The notes beneath the pieces were generated by a model. That model was given only the letters and a program-made list of their open reading frames with translations. It was not told the origin of the DNA and made no database searches. The position numbers and the translations under genes were made by a program. Shown piece after piece: positions 34,463 to 44,418 of a stretch of 64,000 nt of DNA; position 1 is the first letter of the stretch, and each line of letters starts with the position of its first letter. The DNA is from Archaeoglobus sp. (GTDB lineage: Archaea; Halobacteriota; Archaeoglobi; Archaeoglobales; Archaeoglobaceae), in contig JACDNU010000007.1 in NCBI GenBank assembly GCA_017656505.1, positions 1 through 64,000 on the forward strand, read 5' to 3'.

Positions 34463-34484
34463 AAATTTTTTCTTAATTTTTTAT
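34463..34484 (+). terminator. Oligo-T terminator of the histone gene
   Basis: ATTTTTTCTTAATTTTTTAT follows the histone stop within 10-30 nt. Runs of five to six T on the coding strand terminate archaeal RNA polymerase without a hairpin. Confidence 0.65.
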
Positions 34485-35299
34485 TAGGCTTCTTTAGATT
34501 TTTCAGATTCGATTTTGGGTTTTAGCAGATCTTGGTAGGCAGCAAGATTCCTGTCGAAGAGGCTGTAGTTAACTTTCCTATGCCTCCTCAAGTTGGATAT
34601 ATCGATTGTTGCGTATACGAGCTCTTCCGCTTTCTCATCTGTGTAAATAGCTTCAATGCCATTTGGTGTGGAAATTAGACTTCTACCGGCTGTTTTCCGG
34701 CCGAGCATGCTTACTCCAGGTCCACCAGCCTTTACTATAGCGTAAGCGTTATCGAAAGATCGCGTAAAGTAAAGGCAGTGTCGAAGTTCTTGAGCTGGCA
34801 ACTCGGACTTCTCAACAGACACAACTGGGTTGAAAACAATGTCAGCTCCTTTTAAGGCGAGAACCCTACAGTATTCGGGGTAGAGGATATCCGCACAAAT
34901 CAGAGCTCCAAAATTTACCTTACCTATCCTGAAGATTTTTGCATTTTTGCCCTGGAAAACTCCGAGCTTTCTTTCGCTCTCTGGCGGATGCACTTTCTCT
35001 TGGATTCCTATGAGCTCACCTCCTTCGAATACATGAAGGGAGTTGTAATAGCCTTTCTCGCCCTTAACGATCGCATTTCCCGCTATGACACAGCCATAAC
35101 TTGAACTTGACTTTTTAAGAAATTCCAAAGTTTCTTCCGTTCTCCTTAAGTCAACTCCGCCGGGGAGGTAGGAAAAGTACTCGGGAAGGAGGAAGACTTC
35201 CACGCCCTGATCGATTCCAGCCTTGATCAACTTTTCTGCACTCTCAAAGGAGTCTTTGAAACCAACCTTGCACTGAACGGCTGCAACCCTCAGTTTCAT
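34484..35299 (-). CDS. Carbon-nitrogen hydrolase (nitrilase superfamily)
   Basis: A 271-residue enzyme with the Glu-Lys-Cys triad of the superfamily: Glu in VFLLPEYFSYLPGG near residue 41, Lys in IQEKVHPPESE near residue 107, and Cys in FGALICADILYPEYCR near residue 137. These enzymes hydrolyse amides or nitriles; the substrate cannot be told. It converges with the histone gene; their ends are 29 nt apart. Confidence 0.88.
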   Translation of the reverse strand: MKLRVAAVQCKVGFKDSFESAEKLIKAGIDQGVEVFLLPEYFSYLPGGVDLRRTEETLEFLKKSSSSYGCVIAGNAIVKGEKGYYNSLHVFEGGELIGIQEKVHPPESERKLGVFQGKNAKIFRIGKVNFGALICADILYPEYCRVLALKGADIVFNPVVSVEKSELPAQELRHCLYFTRSFDNAYAIVKAGGPGVSMLGRKTAGRSLISTPNGIEAIYTDEKAEELVYATIDISNLRRHRKVNYSLFDRNLAAYQDLLKPKIESEKSKEA

Positions 35300-35422
35300 G
35301 ACTCTGGGTTGAGAATAGACTATAAATTTCTTTTTGGTTTTTTAGTTTTGCAAGTTTTTGCAAGTTTAGTTCTAAATTTATCTTCTCAGAACTGTAACAG
35401 ACTGTAAATTCCTAACAATAAG

Positions 35423-38083
35423 CTAGGACCCGCCTTTCGAAACGGTTGAGTTTATTTTCTCCAAAACTTGGCCGAGTTTTTCGAGCATCTCTCCAAATCC
35501 ACTCCAGTTGCCCTTTCTTATCTCTTCGAGTGCCTTCTGGTAGAGTTCAACTCCCAATCTTGCCAAAGAATTTAGATCTTCTGCCACAGGTTTTTCTGCA
35601 GGCTTAACCTCCCCGAAAATGTATCTTATGGAGCTCTGGAGATCTGGTTTCATAACCAGTCTGTTCTCATAAGAGACAACCACTCCTCTGAGTTCTGGAA
35701 TCTGAGCATTCTCCGCCCTTAAGTAAACTGGTTCAACGTATATTATCGAGTTATCTATCGGTATCACCAGAAGATTTCCTCTGATGATTCTTGATCCTGC
35801 TTGACTCCAGAGGGTGAAGATCTTCGATATCTCGGGATCTTGGTCAATTCTTGCCTCAATCTGCATGGGACCGTAAACAAGGGTTCCTTTGGGGAATTCA
35901 TAGAGCAGTAACTCACCATAGTTCTCATCACATCGAGCTGCCATCCATGAGATGATGTTGTCTCTGCCTTTCGGTGAGAAGGGGAGCATTAGTAAGAACT
36001 CCGGTTTGTCCTCTTCAAGGGTTATTATGACATAATAGGGCTCCATTTCAACTATCTTTTCCTCGAACAACTCTGTTGGGATTTCCCAGACGTCCTCTTT
36101 GTTGTAGAACGTTCTTGGATCATCCATGTGGTAGATCGAATATATTTCCGCTTGGATCTTGAACAGATCAACCGGATAGCGAATATGAATTCTTTCCTCC
36201 TCACTCATTTCTGCCGAGGACACAAAGAGTTCTGGAAAGGCCTTTGCCAAAGTTCTTATCACGGGCTCATCGCTCATAACGTAGAATTTCATACTCCCAT
36301 TGTAAGCATCGACAAAGATCTTCACCGAATTTCTGATGTAATTGAGAGGCATTCCGTAAAGCACAGCGGCAGAGTAGGGGAAGTTGTCGAGTATTGTGTA
36401 GGCATCTATTATCCAGTAAAGCTTGCCATCGATTATGGCTATATATGGATCGCTGTCGTATCTCAAGTAGGGAGCCAAGGTGTAAGCTCGTTCCATTATC
36501 TGCCGGTGGAGCATTATTTTGCTTTCTGAAGTCGTGTAGCTGGTGAGCAAAAGATTAATATCCCCAAATCGCATGCTGAAAATGAGCTTTTTGATAAAGT
36601 CATCCATCACAACTCCACCAGTGCCATTGTAGGTGGAGAAAACGTTTCTCTCGCCCGAGGGATAGTCGAATTCTTTCTGAAGGGTTTTGACTATCACATA
36701 ATCCCTTGTTAGCTCTCCATAGTATATCTCCGGTCTCTCTACCCTTATAACGCCTTGAGGTGGGATGTCATAGACGAAGAGCTCCGGTCTACCCTCCTCT
36801 GACACAGCATTTACGGGAGATGCAATAACTCCATAGCCGTGAGTGTAGATGAGATGCCTGTTAACCCATGTTTGGGCTGTAGATGGAAGCAGATCTGGTG
36901 AAAGCTCTCGGGCAGAGATCATCAGCTGGGTGTAGTTTCCGTCGATATAGTATCTGTCAACGTCCACGTCATTTATGTAGTAGTAGGTTCTTATCTGCTG
37001 GATCTGTCTATAAACGCTTAAGAGAGGACGATGGTCCCAGAGTCTGATGTTCTCAATTATACCGGAGTTTTTCTCAACGTTCTCAATGGTTAAGGTTCCT
37101 TTAACTGGATAAACCTTTTTCTCAACGTCTAAACCGTAAGCTAGCCTCGTGTAGTTTATGCTGTAGCCTATGAACTTCTCCTCTAGGGAAAGCTCGTTAG
37201 GGTCAACCCTGATCTTCTGGAAGGCGAATGGGATGAGTATCAGCCCTATGAAAACCAATGCAATGAGGGCAAAGAAAACCAGCGCATACATCTCCGCCTG
37301 TCTTTTCAAGCCGTAGTAAATCGCCGCTCCAGCTAGACCAAATGATGCTATGGAAAGTATGAGCATTGCGGGCATTCTTATGAAAACGTCCGTATAGCTT
37401 GCGCCTTTGACCACTCCAATTTGGGAGCTTAAAAGATCGAATCTGGCAATGTATAGGTAAACTCCCGCAAGAACAAGTATTGAAGCCACGAGGGCTGAGA
37501 TGTGAATGAATCCAGCCCTAGGGAAAAGATCCTTGAACTCCTCAAAGCTCTTAACCCACCTGAAAATCAGGAAGTAGTAGATTATCGAGATGAGTAAGCA
37601 GAGAACTATCAGGACGAAAAGGACATTGATCACATCTTTTATGAAGGGCAGCTTGAAAGCGTAAAATGAGGCATCTATTCCGAAAATTGGATCTTTAATG
37701 CCAAATTCTTCTGCGTTCAGAAAGAAAACGAGGTCAATCCAGTTTCTGGTGAGTACATAGGGTATGAACAAGGAAATGAGTAGAAAAACCCAGATCGGGA
37801 CTTTTAGAGGTTCTCCTAAGAATTCCTCGCTTGCAATGTGCATTGCAAATCTGTTTAAGGAGAGGATGACGAATGACAATGCAAAAAATATCCCAAAGAG
37901 CTCGAGTCGATAGTAGATGATCTTTACAAAGTAGTTTCCGAGCTTCAAGGAATCAAACCAAAGGTATTCGGTATAAACAAAAACGAGGGTTGAAAAAGAA
38001 ATTATCAACACCAAGAGGATGACTAGAAAGGCTATAATCCTTTTATCGAGGGGTGCAGAGATCTCAAACCGTTCTTGGGCCAC
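35423..38083 (-). CDS. UPF0182 family large membrane protein
   Basis: An 886-residue protein. The N-terminal third has seven or so transmembrane helices, beginning with a segment ending in VYTEYLWFDSLKL, the hallmark of UPF0182. The C-terminal two thirds are a large, presumably extracytoplasmic domain with YINDVDVDRYYIDG, SPVNAVSEEGRPELFVYDIP and ESKIMLHRQIMERA, all typical family blocks. Function is unknown. It is monocistronic here. Confidence 0.92.
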   Translation of the reverse strand: MAQERFEISAPLDKRIIAFLVILLVLIISFSTLVFVYTEYLWFDSLKLGNYFVKIIYYRLELFGIFFALSFVILSLNRFAMHIASEEFLGEPLKVPIWVFLLISLFIPYVLTRNWIDLVFFLNAEEFGIKDPIFGIDASFYAFKLPFIKDVINVLFVLIVLCLLISIIYYFLIFRWVKSFEEFKDLFPRAGFIHISALVASILVLAGVYLYIARFDLLSSQIGVVKGASYTDVFIRMPAMLILSIASFGLAGAAIYYGLKRQAEMYALVFFALIALVFIGLILIPFAFQKIRVDPNELSLEEKFIGYSINYTRLAYGLDVEKKVYPVKGTLTIENVEKNSGIIENIRLWDHRPLLSVYRQIQQIRTYYYINDVDVDRYYIDGNYTQLMISARELSPDLLPSTAQTWVNRHLIYTHGYGVIASPVNAVSEEGRPELFVYDIPPQGVIRVERPEIYYGELTRDYVIVKTLQKEFDYPSGERNVFSTYNGTGGVVMDDFIKKLIFSMRFGDINLLLTSYTTSESKIMLHRQIMERAYTLAPYLRYDSDPYIAIIDGKLYWIIDAYTILDNFPYSAAVLYGMPLNYIRNSVKIFVDAYNGSMKFYVMSDEPVIRTLAKAFPELFVSSAEMSEEERIHIRYPVDLFKIQAEIYSIYHMDDPRTFYNKEDVWEIPTELFEEKIVEMEPYYVIITLEEDKPEFLLMLPFSPKGRDNIISWMAARCDENYGELLLYEFPKGTLVYGPMQIEARIDQDPEISKIFTLWSQAGSRIIRGNLLVIPIDNSIIYVEPVYLRAENAQIPELRGVVVSYENRLVMKPDLQSSIRYIFGEVKPAEKPVAEDLNSLARLGVELYQKALEEIRKGNWSGFGEMLEKLGQVLEKINSTVSKGGS

Positions 38084-38155
38084 GGTAATAATTATTTCGG
38101 AGACTATTTAATACTTTGGATACTTTGGTAGATTTGTTTGTTTTTGTAAATTCGC

Positions 38156-39286
38156 TCACTGGAGCCTTTTTTCTAAGTTCCCGTACTTTGCCCAGATGTT
38201 GCAAGTCCCCTCAAAACTCACCATGCATGGCCCGATGGGTTCTTTAGGATTGCATGCCTTGTTGAAGAGCGGGCATTCAGCTGGCGTAATCAAGCCTCTC
38301 AAGACTTCCCCACACCTGCATGCTTGTTTTCTCTTATCTTCTTTGTACTCAAAACTTTCAAAAACATCCTCATAAACCTTGAAGGCATCGAAGTCTGAGA
38401 ACTTATCCTTTAAAGGCGCCCCTGAATTTGGAACAACTCCTAAACCCCTCCACTCCCAATTTTCTCTTCCAAATACCTCATCCATGGCCTGCTGCGCTTT
38501 TAGATTACCCTCGTAGGTTACTGCTCTTTCATACTCGTTCTCAACTTTACCTTCTCCCATCTTAACGAGCCTAATAAGTTTCAGTACGGAAAGCAAAACG
38601 TCTTCTGGCTCAAATCCGGAAATAACTTGGGGGACGCGATACTTTTCTGCTACGCCTTCGTATGCCTTCACGCCCGTAATCGTTGAAACGTGGCCGGGGT
38701 TTATCAAACCGTCTATTTTCATTTCACCCAAAGAAAGCAGATATTCCATGGCCGGAATGAAGAATCGATGAGAGCTGAACACCCTGAAGTTCTCTGGCGC
38801 ATCCAAGACTGCTAGGGCTGTGGAAGGCATTGTTGTTTCGAAACCTATGCCGAAATGGACCACATCTTTATCTGAATTTTTCGCAATCTTAAGCGCGTCG
38901 AATATGCTGTAAACGATTCTTATGTCGTATCCTTTAGAACGATAGAAGAAGAGGGATTTTCCGTCGTAAGGGACTCTCGCCATGTCTCCAAAAGTCGTGA
39001 AAATTAGGTCTTCTTTCTCGAGGAGATGGAAGACCATCTGAAGATCCTTGTCGGGAATTATACAAACCGGACAGCCTGGACCGCTTAATAGTCTGACGCT
39101 ATTAGGCAGCAGGGAGCGGAGGTTGAAGCGGGTAACGGTATCTTCATGAGTTCCGCAAAGATGCATAAAAGTCAAATCTAATCCCTTTGTCTCTTCCCAA
39201 ATCTTCTTAGAAAGCTTGGAGATAAGCTCCTTTTTGAGTTTTTTCACGCTTATGTTTGCCATTTTGCCATCTTCCATTTCTTCCAT
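38156..39286 (-). CDS. hypD: [NiFe] hydrogenase maturation protein HypD
   Basis: A protein of up to 376 residues (ATG 39286, or ATG 39262 with GGAAGATGG in front). Conserved cysteines: HLCGTHED, SGPGCPVCI, then CRCGEVLRG, CPLFNKAC and GPCMVSFEGTC, which bind the [4Fe-4S] cluster and handle the Fe(CN)2CO unit together with HypC. It is the last gene of the minus-strand hypA-B-C-D unit, 10 nt after hypC. Confidence 0.96.
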   Translation of the reverse strand: MEEMEDGKMANISVKKLKKELISKLSKKIWEETKGLDLTFMHLCGTHEDTVTRFNLRSLLPNSVRLLSGPGCPVCIIPDKDLQMVFHLLEKEDLIFTTFGDMARVPYDGKSLFFYRSKGYDIRIVYSIFDALKIAKNSDKDVVHFGIGFETTMPSTALAVLDAPENFRVFSSHRFFIPAMEYLLSLGEMKIDGLINPGHVSTITGVKAYEGVAEKYRVPQVISGFEPEDVLLSVLKLIRLVKMGEGKVENEYERAVTYEGNLKAQQAMDEVFGRENWEWRGLGVVPNSGAPLKDKFSDFDAFKVYEDVFESFEYKEDKRKQACRCGEVLRGLITPAECPLFNKACNPKEPIGPCMVSFEGTCNIWAKYGNLEKRLQ

Positions 39287-39296
39287 TTTATCATTT

Positions 39297-39521
39297 TCAG
39301 ATATTCCAAGCTTCTTCCACTTGCTTGTGTAGCCTTCTTATTTCCTCTGCTTCTGACCTTTCAACCTTCTGGATGGCGAAGCCTACATGTACAAGAACGT
39401 AGTCTCCAACCTGAACGTCTGGCAGCAAATCTATTCTTATCTCCTTCTTTGTCCCACCAAAATCGACCCTTGCAATTGGAAATTCGATCTCCTCAATCCT
39501 TGCTGGGATAGCCAAGCACAT
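39297..39521 (-). CDS. hypC: Hydrogenase maturation chaperone HypC
   Basis: A 74-residue chaperone starting MCLAIPARI, where Cys2 is the essential iron ligand, so ATG 39521 is certain. GDYVLVHVGFAIQKV is the second family block. An AGGTGAT Shine-Dalgarno precedes it. It binds HypD and then delivers the Fe(CN)2CO group to the hydrogenase large subunit. Confidence 0.97.
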   Translation of the reverse strand: MCLAIPARIEEIEFPIARVDFGGTKKEIRIDLLPDVQVGDYVLVHVGFAIQKVERSEAEEIRRLHKQVEEAWNI

Positions 39522-39617
39522 TCGATCACCTTTTTGATTTTTGATCTCTCATTCCAATTATTCACTTCTAAATTCACTTCTAATTGTTCCATTATCCAAT
39601 TCCCATTTATCCAATTC

Positions 39618-40265
39618 TCACTCCACCAAATTTCTGACGAAATTTATCCAATCTTCAAAGCCTTCTCCGGTTTTTAAGTCCATTTTCATCACTATGGCCC
39701 TTCCGTTTATCTTCTTCGCATCCTGAATCATTTTTTCGATGTTTGCCTCCACAGCTTCAGCGAGAGAAATCTTGTTTATTATTATGACGTCTGAGAGCCT
39801 GAATATCTCAGGATGTTTCCCAACAACGTCATCTCCTTCTGTAACGCTTACCATCGTAACCCTGTAGTTCTCGCCCAGATCGAAATCAACTGGGCAGACA
39901 AGATTGCCCACGTTCTCGATTAAAATGAGATCAACATCATCAAAAACATCGATAACATGGTTCACGAGGTGGGCATCGAGATGGCATTCCTTTCCGGTGT
40001 TTATCGGTTCAACTTTAACATCGTATTTCTTAATCCTCTCATGATCGGCCTTGCAAACGACATCGCCCAGAATAACCCCAAACTTTATTTCTTTGCCCAA
40101 AGCATCGAGGGTTTTCTCAATAAGGAGAGTTTTGCCTGAACCAATCGCTCCCATGATGTTTATGGCTTTAATTCCTTTCTCTTTCAAAAATTTTCTGTTC
40201 TCCTCGGCGAGCCTCTTGTTTTCAGCTATAAGGTCGATTTCTGCTTCGATCTCGATTTTGTGCAA
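39618..40265 (-). CDS. hypB: Hydrogenase nickel-insertion GTPase HypB
   Basis: A 215-residue SIMIBI-class GTPase: P-loop GAIGSGKTLLIEKT, the metal site GDVVCKADHERI, ENVGNLVCPVDFDLG and the base-recognition NKISL. It lacks the His-rich N-terminal nickel store and the CxxCGC motif seen in some bacteria. The start is TTG 40265 with GGAGGTG about 6 nt upstream. It dimerises with GTP to load nickel together with HypA. Confidence 0.96.
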   Translation of the reverse strand: MHKIEIEAEIDLIAENKRLAEENRKFLKEKGIKAINIMGAIGSGKTLLIEKTLDALGKEIKFGVILGDVVCKADHERIKKYDVKVEPINTGKECHLDAHLVNHVIDVFDDVDLILIENVGNLVCPVDFDLGENYRVTMVSVTEGDDVVGKHPEIFRLSDVIIINKISLAEAVEANIEKMIQDAKKINGRAIVMKMDLKTGEGFEDWINFVRNLVE

Positions 40266-40295
40266 TCAAACACCTCCTTTAATATTATATCCATA

Positions 40296-40637
40296 TCATA
40301 TACCATTTCTAGCCTCAATCTTCTTTAGAACGAAATTTTTACCCCCCTGGACTGAAACGAAGCCCCCACAAGAATCACAAAGGTAGATGGGGGTTTTGAA
40401 TTTTTTGCCGCAGCTAACACATGATATTTCAGCCCTCTCAAATTCAATTTTGAGCTCCGTACCTTCAAGCATCGTTCCACTTGAAGCTGCCTGATAACAG
40501 AACTTGAGCTGCTCTGGGTTTATTAGTAGTAGCTCCCCGATTTTTACCGTAATTGACTCAATTCTTTTTAGATTCTTCTCTTCTGCCATCTTTAATGCAT
40601 TTTCGACAATGGCCATAGCAAAGCTCATTTCGTGCAC
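40296..40637 (-). CDS. hypA: Hydrogenase nickel-insertion protein HypA
   Basis: A 113-residue protein starting MHEMS. His2 is the nickel ligand, so the GTG at 40637 must be the start. The zinc site is formed by CVSC and CDSC (near residues 73-76 and 89-92). It pairs with HypB. It is first in the minus-strand unit, separated by about 160 bp from hypF, and TTTTTAATAAG at about 40664-40674 may be its TATA box. Confidence 0.96.
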   Translation of the reverse strand: MHEMSFAMAIVENALKMAEEKNLKRIESITVKIGELLLINPEQLKFCYQAASSGTMLEGTELKIEFERAEISCVSCGKKFKTPIYLCDSCGGFVSVQGGKNFVLKKIEARNGI

Positions 40638-40795
40638 AGCTGTAATTAATTTGGAAGCTTATTAAAAACTTTATTAAAACTTTATTAGAAACTTTTAACT
40701 TCGAGTAACCTGGGATACTTTTACCCACCAACCTTGACAGAGCGAAAACTCAAAAATCTTTTAAACGATGAATTCAGAGATTTTGAACTAAAACT
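40638..40795. promoter_or_regulatory. Divergent promoter region hypA / hypF
   Basis: It contains three ACTTTATTA words in tandem (about 40667-40700) next to the hypA side, and an AATCTTTTAAACG TATA-like box at 40755-40767 about 30 nt before the hypF start. A shared regulator for both halves of the hyp set is plausible but no clear dyad is visible. Confidence 0.45.
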
Positions 40796-43141
40796 ATGCG
40801 GGGGAAAATGTTCAGACTTATCGTCAGGGGAGTCGTTCAGGGAGTGGGATTCAGGCCTTTCGTTTACAGACTTGCCACCTCCATGGGGCTTAAAGGCTAC
40901 GTCAAGAATACAGGGGATGGCACGGTTGAGATTTTAATCGATCGTGATGTTGAGGAGTTTGTTGAGAGGTTAAAGAGGGAAAAACCCCCAATTGCCCAAG
41001 TTTCTGACGTGAGAGTTGAAAAAGTTGAAAGAAAACTCTTCAATACATTTTTCATTGAAAAAAGTGGAGGAAAAAGGGATGAACTCTCTCTTCCACCCCC
41101 AGATGTTGCCGTTTGTGAGAAATGCCTTAAGGAGCTTTTCGATCCAGATGATAGGAGGTATCGCTATCCTTTCATTTCATGCACGGACTGTGGGCCGAGA
41201 TTTTGCATTGCCGTCTCTTTGCCTTACGACAGGGAAAACACAACCCTTGGAGAGTTTCCTCTGTGTGAGGAATGCAGAAAGGAATACGATAACGTTGAGG
41301 ACAGAAGGTATTTCGCCCAATCAATCGCTTGTGGAAAGTGTGGGCCAGACTACCGCTTAATGGACAGGCAAAAGATAATCTCGAGGGGTTACGAGGCGAT
41401 TAAGGAGACGGCAAAACTTCTAGACTCGGGATACGTAATTGCTATCAAGGGGTTGGGCGGTTTTCATATGGCATCAGTAACAGATGATGAACTCGTTTTT
41501 AAGCTTCGCAAGCTGTTGGGAAGAGAGCAGCAACCCTTTGCCCTCATGGCAAGGGATATCGAGTCGATAAAGAGAGTTGCGAAAGTATCAGATCTCGAAG
41601 AAAAAGAGCTTAAAAGCTTTGTTCGACCAATAACGATTTTAAAGAAGAGGGAAAAGGATAGCTTTTACGCAGTAGCTCCAAAGCTCGACACAATAGGCGT
41701 GATGCTTCCCTATGCCCCTATCCATCATCTTCTGTTCCAAAATCTCAAGGCCGATTTTTTGGTTATGACTTCCGCAAATCTTCCGGGAGAGCCTATGTTC
41801 ATCGATGATTCGGTATTCGAGCTCCCCATCGATTTTGCACTGACACATAACCTCAGAATAAGCAATCGGGTTGACGATTCTGTCGTAAAAGTGATAAATG
41901 GAAGGAGAATGATCATCCGAAGATCGAGGGGTTTCGTTCCGAATGCATTTTTCCTAGATTCCAAGCTTACTTGCATAGCTCTGGGAGCAGAGCTTTACAA
42001 CTCAATCTCCATGCTTAAGGATGGGCAGGTTATTCAAAGCCAGTACATAGGCAATACCGCCAACTTTAAAACCTTTAACGAGTTTTTCAAGCAAGCTTTC
42101 TCTTTCTTTAAATCGTTTTTGAAAATGGAGAAAATCGATGCAATCTTCTGCGATCTGCATCCCCTCTACAACACATCCTCATTCGCGGAAAAGATCTCGA
42201 AAGAGCTCTCTTCTAGGCTTATAAGAATTCAGCATCATTTTGCCCATGGGATGTCCGTTATGGCTGAGAGAAATCTGGAAAAGGCTGTCTCGATCTCTGT
42301 TGACGGTGTGGGCTATGGCTTTGATGGCTCGGTCTGGGGCGGGGAGGTTTTGCTGATTGATTTCGAGAAAATGAGATTCGATCGAATTGGAAGGCTGGAG
42401 GAATTCAAGCTTCTGGGCGGAGATTTAGCGGCAAGATATCCCCTAAGAATTCTTTTCTCACTAATATTCGAACAACTGGGAGACTATGGAATCTTGGAGA
42501 GATACGAGAAATACTTGAGAGACAACGAATCCTTTGAAATCTTCGCAAGGCAGTTTGAGAGGGAGATAAATGTTTTTAAAGCAACATCTATGGGAAGAAT
42601 GCTTGATGCAATGGCCTCGATGCTCGAAATTTGCATGGAGAGGACATATGAAGGTGAACCAGCAATGAAGCTTGAAGCATTGGCAAGGGATTTGAATCCA
42701 GAATCGAATCCGGACGTGAAATCAGATATGAAACCGGACATTGAAAATGTGAAACCGAGGATAGAGCTTGTAAGGGAGGAGAGTTCGTTTCCACCTTTTG
42801 TAGAGAACGATGAAGTTAAAATTGGAAAGAGAGAGGTTGCTGTACTCAAAACCAAAGCATTCTTTGCAGATTGTTTGGAAAGATACTTGGAAGGGGAAAG
42901 CCGAAAGAAAATCGCTTCAGAATTCGTTCAGTATCTGGCAAAGGGCTTGGCGGAGATCGCTGCTAGAGAAAAACTGCCGATTGTTCTGAGTGGCGGGGTT
43001 GCGTATAATGAGCTGTTCACCAGTGAAGTTGAGAAGAGCGTAAAAGAAAAGGGTCTGGAATTCTATACTAACGAGACTACAGCTGCTGGCGATAATGGGA
43101 TAAGCTTTGGTCAGATTTATCTCGCTAAATTCTTGGAGTAA
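40796..43141 (+). CDS. hypF: Carbamoyltransferase HypF
   Basis: A 781-residue protein (ATG 40796 or ATG 40808). Order: acylphosphatase domain (VRGVVQGVGFRPFVYRLA), two zinc fingers (CEKC...CTDCGPRFC and CEEC...CGKCGPDY, about residues 105-190), a YrdC-like domain, and a Kae1-like domain with QHHFAHGMSVMAE and SVDGVGYGFDG. It makes the thiocarbamate on HypE that becomes the CN ligand. The linker before the last segment is unusual: DLNPESNPDVKSDMKPDIEN is a run of repeated xP(D/E) units made by short duplications (about 42690-42760). Confidence 0.96.
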   Translation: MRGKMFRLIVRGVVQGVGFRPFVYRLATSMGLKGYVKNTGDGTVEILIDRDVEEFVERLKREKPPIAQVSDVRVEKVERKLFNTFFIEKSGGKRDELSLPPPDVAVCEKCLKELFDPDDRRYRYPFISCTDCGPRFCIAVSLPYDRENTTLGEFPLCEECRKEYDNVEDRRYFAQSIACGKCGPDYRLMDRQKIISRGYEAIKETAKLLDSGYVIAIKGLGGFHMASVTDDELVFKLRKLLGREQQPFALMARDIESIKRVAKVSDLEEKELKSFVRPITILKKREKDSFYAVAPKLDTIGVMLPYAPIHHLLFQNLKADFLVMTSANLPGEPMFIDDSVFELPIDFALTHNLRISNRVDDSVVKVINGRRMIIRRSRGFVPNAFFLDSKLTCIALGAELYNSISMLKDGQVIQSQYIGNTANFKTFNEFFKQAFSFFKSFLKMEKIDAIFCDLHPLYNTSSFAEKISKELSSRLIRIQHHFAHGMSVMAERNLEKAVSISVDGVGYGFDGSVWGGEVLLIDFEKMRFDRIGRLEEFKLLGGDLAARYPLRILFSLIFEQLGDYGILERYEKYLRDNESFEIFARQFEREINVFKATSMGRMLDAMASMLEICMERTYEGEPAMKLEALARDLNPESNPDVKSDMKPDIENVKPRIELVREESSFPPFVENDEVKIGKREVAVLKTKAFFADCLERYLEGESRKKIASEFVQYLAKGLAEIAAREKLPIVLSGGVAYNELFTSEVEKSVKEKGLEFYTNETTAAGDNGISFGQIYLAKFLE

Positions 43142-43225
43142 ATTGGAATAATCGAATAATCGGATATTAACACCAAAAACCAAAACGTTAAATTCGGGAA
43201 TGCTGTTGAAAGTTAGGAGATTCAA

Positions 43226-44263
43226 ATGAGGGTCAGGAAGGAAGATGGCGCTGGCGGAAAGTATATGATGGATTTCATTAAGAAATACGTTCTCTCCAGA
43301 TTTAACAGCAAAATAAATGAAATCTCGCTTGGAGATTTGGAAGATTCAACTGACTTCGATGAGAATTTCATTTTCACAACCGATTCTTACGTTGTCTATC
43401 CACCCATCTTCCCCGGAGGGACGATTGGAGGGCTTGCTGTATGTGGAACCGCAAACGACCTCGCCGTAAAAGGCGGCGAGCCTGCATATCTTTCCATGTC
43501 CATGATCTTGCAAGACGGATTTGAGTTGGATGAGCTTGAAAGCATACTCTCCGACATGGAGGTATGGACGAGAAGAATTGGCTCGCAGATAATAACTGGA
43601 GATACGAAAGTTGTTGATTCGAGCATCGGGATATTAATAAACACATCGGGTATCGGGGTGAGGAATGAGTATCTGGAGAGAAATCTGGAAATTCTTAGAG
43701 AGTATCGGAGCTATGAGTACAACTGGATAAGGGATTGCGGCGCTCGTGACGGAGATGCTATAATAATCAATGGCGGAATCGCAGAACATGGAGCGGCAAT
43801 CATGATGAGCCGAGAAGGCCTTGAGTTTCAGGCAGAAATCGAATCCGACGTCTATCCGGTTTGGCTTTTCTTGAGGGATGCCCTTAAAAAGGGGGGAATA
43901 GCTGCGATGAAAGATCCAACCCGGGGTGGAATTGCTGCATGCCTAAACGAGATCTCTGAGAAAAGTAGAGTTGGAATTTTCGTTGAAGAAGAGATGATAC
44001 CTATTAGGGAAGATGTAAAAAGCTTCTGTGATGTTCTTGGTTTGGATCCTTATTCAATGGCCAATGAGGGGAAGGTGGTGATGGCAGTTCATCCTGAAAC
44101 TGCTGATGATGTCCTGAAATCTCTTAGGAAATCAGGACAAAAGGATGCTGAAATAATAGGATATGCGACCTCCGAGTTCGAAGAGGTTGTGATTGAAACT
44201 TCCATTGGAACGAGAAGAATTCTTCCTCAGCCAACAGCAGACCCGATACCGAGAGTTTGCTAA
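43226..44263 (+). CDS. hypE: Hydrogenase maturation protein HypE
   Basis: A 345-residue ATP-dependent dehydratase of the PurM fold: EDGAGGKYMMDFI at the start, FTTDSYVVYPPIFPGG, IITGDTKVVDS and KDPTRGGIAACLNEI. The C-terminus ends PIPRVC; the final cysteine is carbamoylated by HypF and dehydrated to thiocyanate. It lies 84 nt downstream of hypF on the same strand. Confidence 0.97.
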   Translation: MRVRKEDGAGGKYMMDFIKKYVLSRFNSKINEISLGDLEDSTDFDENFIFTTDSYVVYPPIFPGGTIGGLAVCGTANDLAVKGGEPAYLSMSMILQDGFELDELESILSDMEVWTRRIGSQIITGDTKVVDSSIGILINTSGIGVRNEYLERNLEILREYRSYEYNWIRDCGARDGDAIIINGGIAEHGAAIMMSREGLEFQAEIESDVYPVWLFLRDALKKGGIAAMKDPTRGGIAACLNEISEKSRVGIFVEEEMIPIREDVKSFCDVLGLDPYSMANEGKVVMAVHPETADDVLKSLRKSGQKDAEIIGYATSEFEEVVIETSIGTRRILPQPTADPIPRVC

Positions 44264-44321
44264 CTCTTTTGCCTTAATATGGGTAATGAAAGTTTTTCAA
44301 CCTTGAAAATTTTAATGGAAA

Positions 44322-44345
44322 AATTTTTAAAGAGGATATAATTAA
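44322..44345 (+). promoter_or_regulatory. Probable promoter of the vht hydrogenase operon
   Basis: AAAAATTTTTAAAGAGGATATAATTAAG contains two overlapping TATA candidates 75-95 nt before the small-subunit ATG. A GTAGGTTTGTAGGTTTG direct repeat follows at about 44356-44371 in the probable leader. Confidence 0.45.
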
Positions 44346-44418
44346 GTTAATTCTGTAGGTTTGTAGGTTTGAATTTTTAGATGGGTGCAAAAAATTAGAA
44401 AGGAAAGGGGGTTGATTG

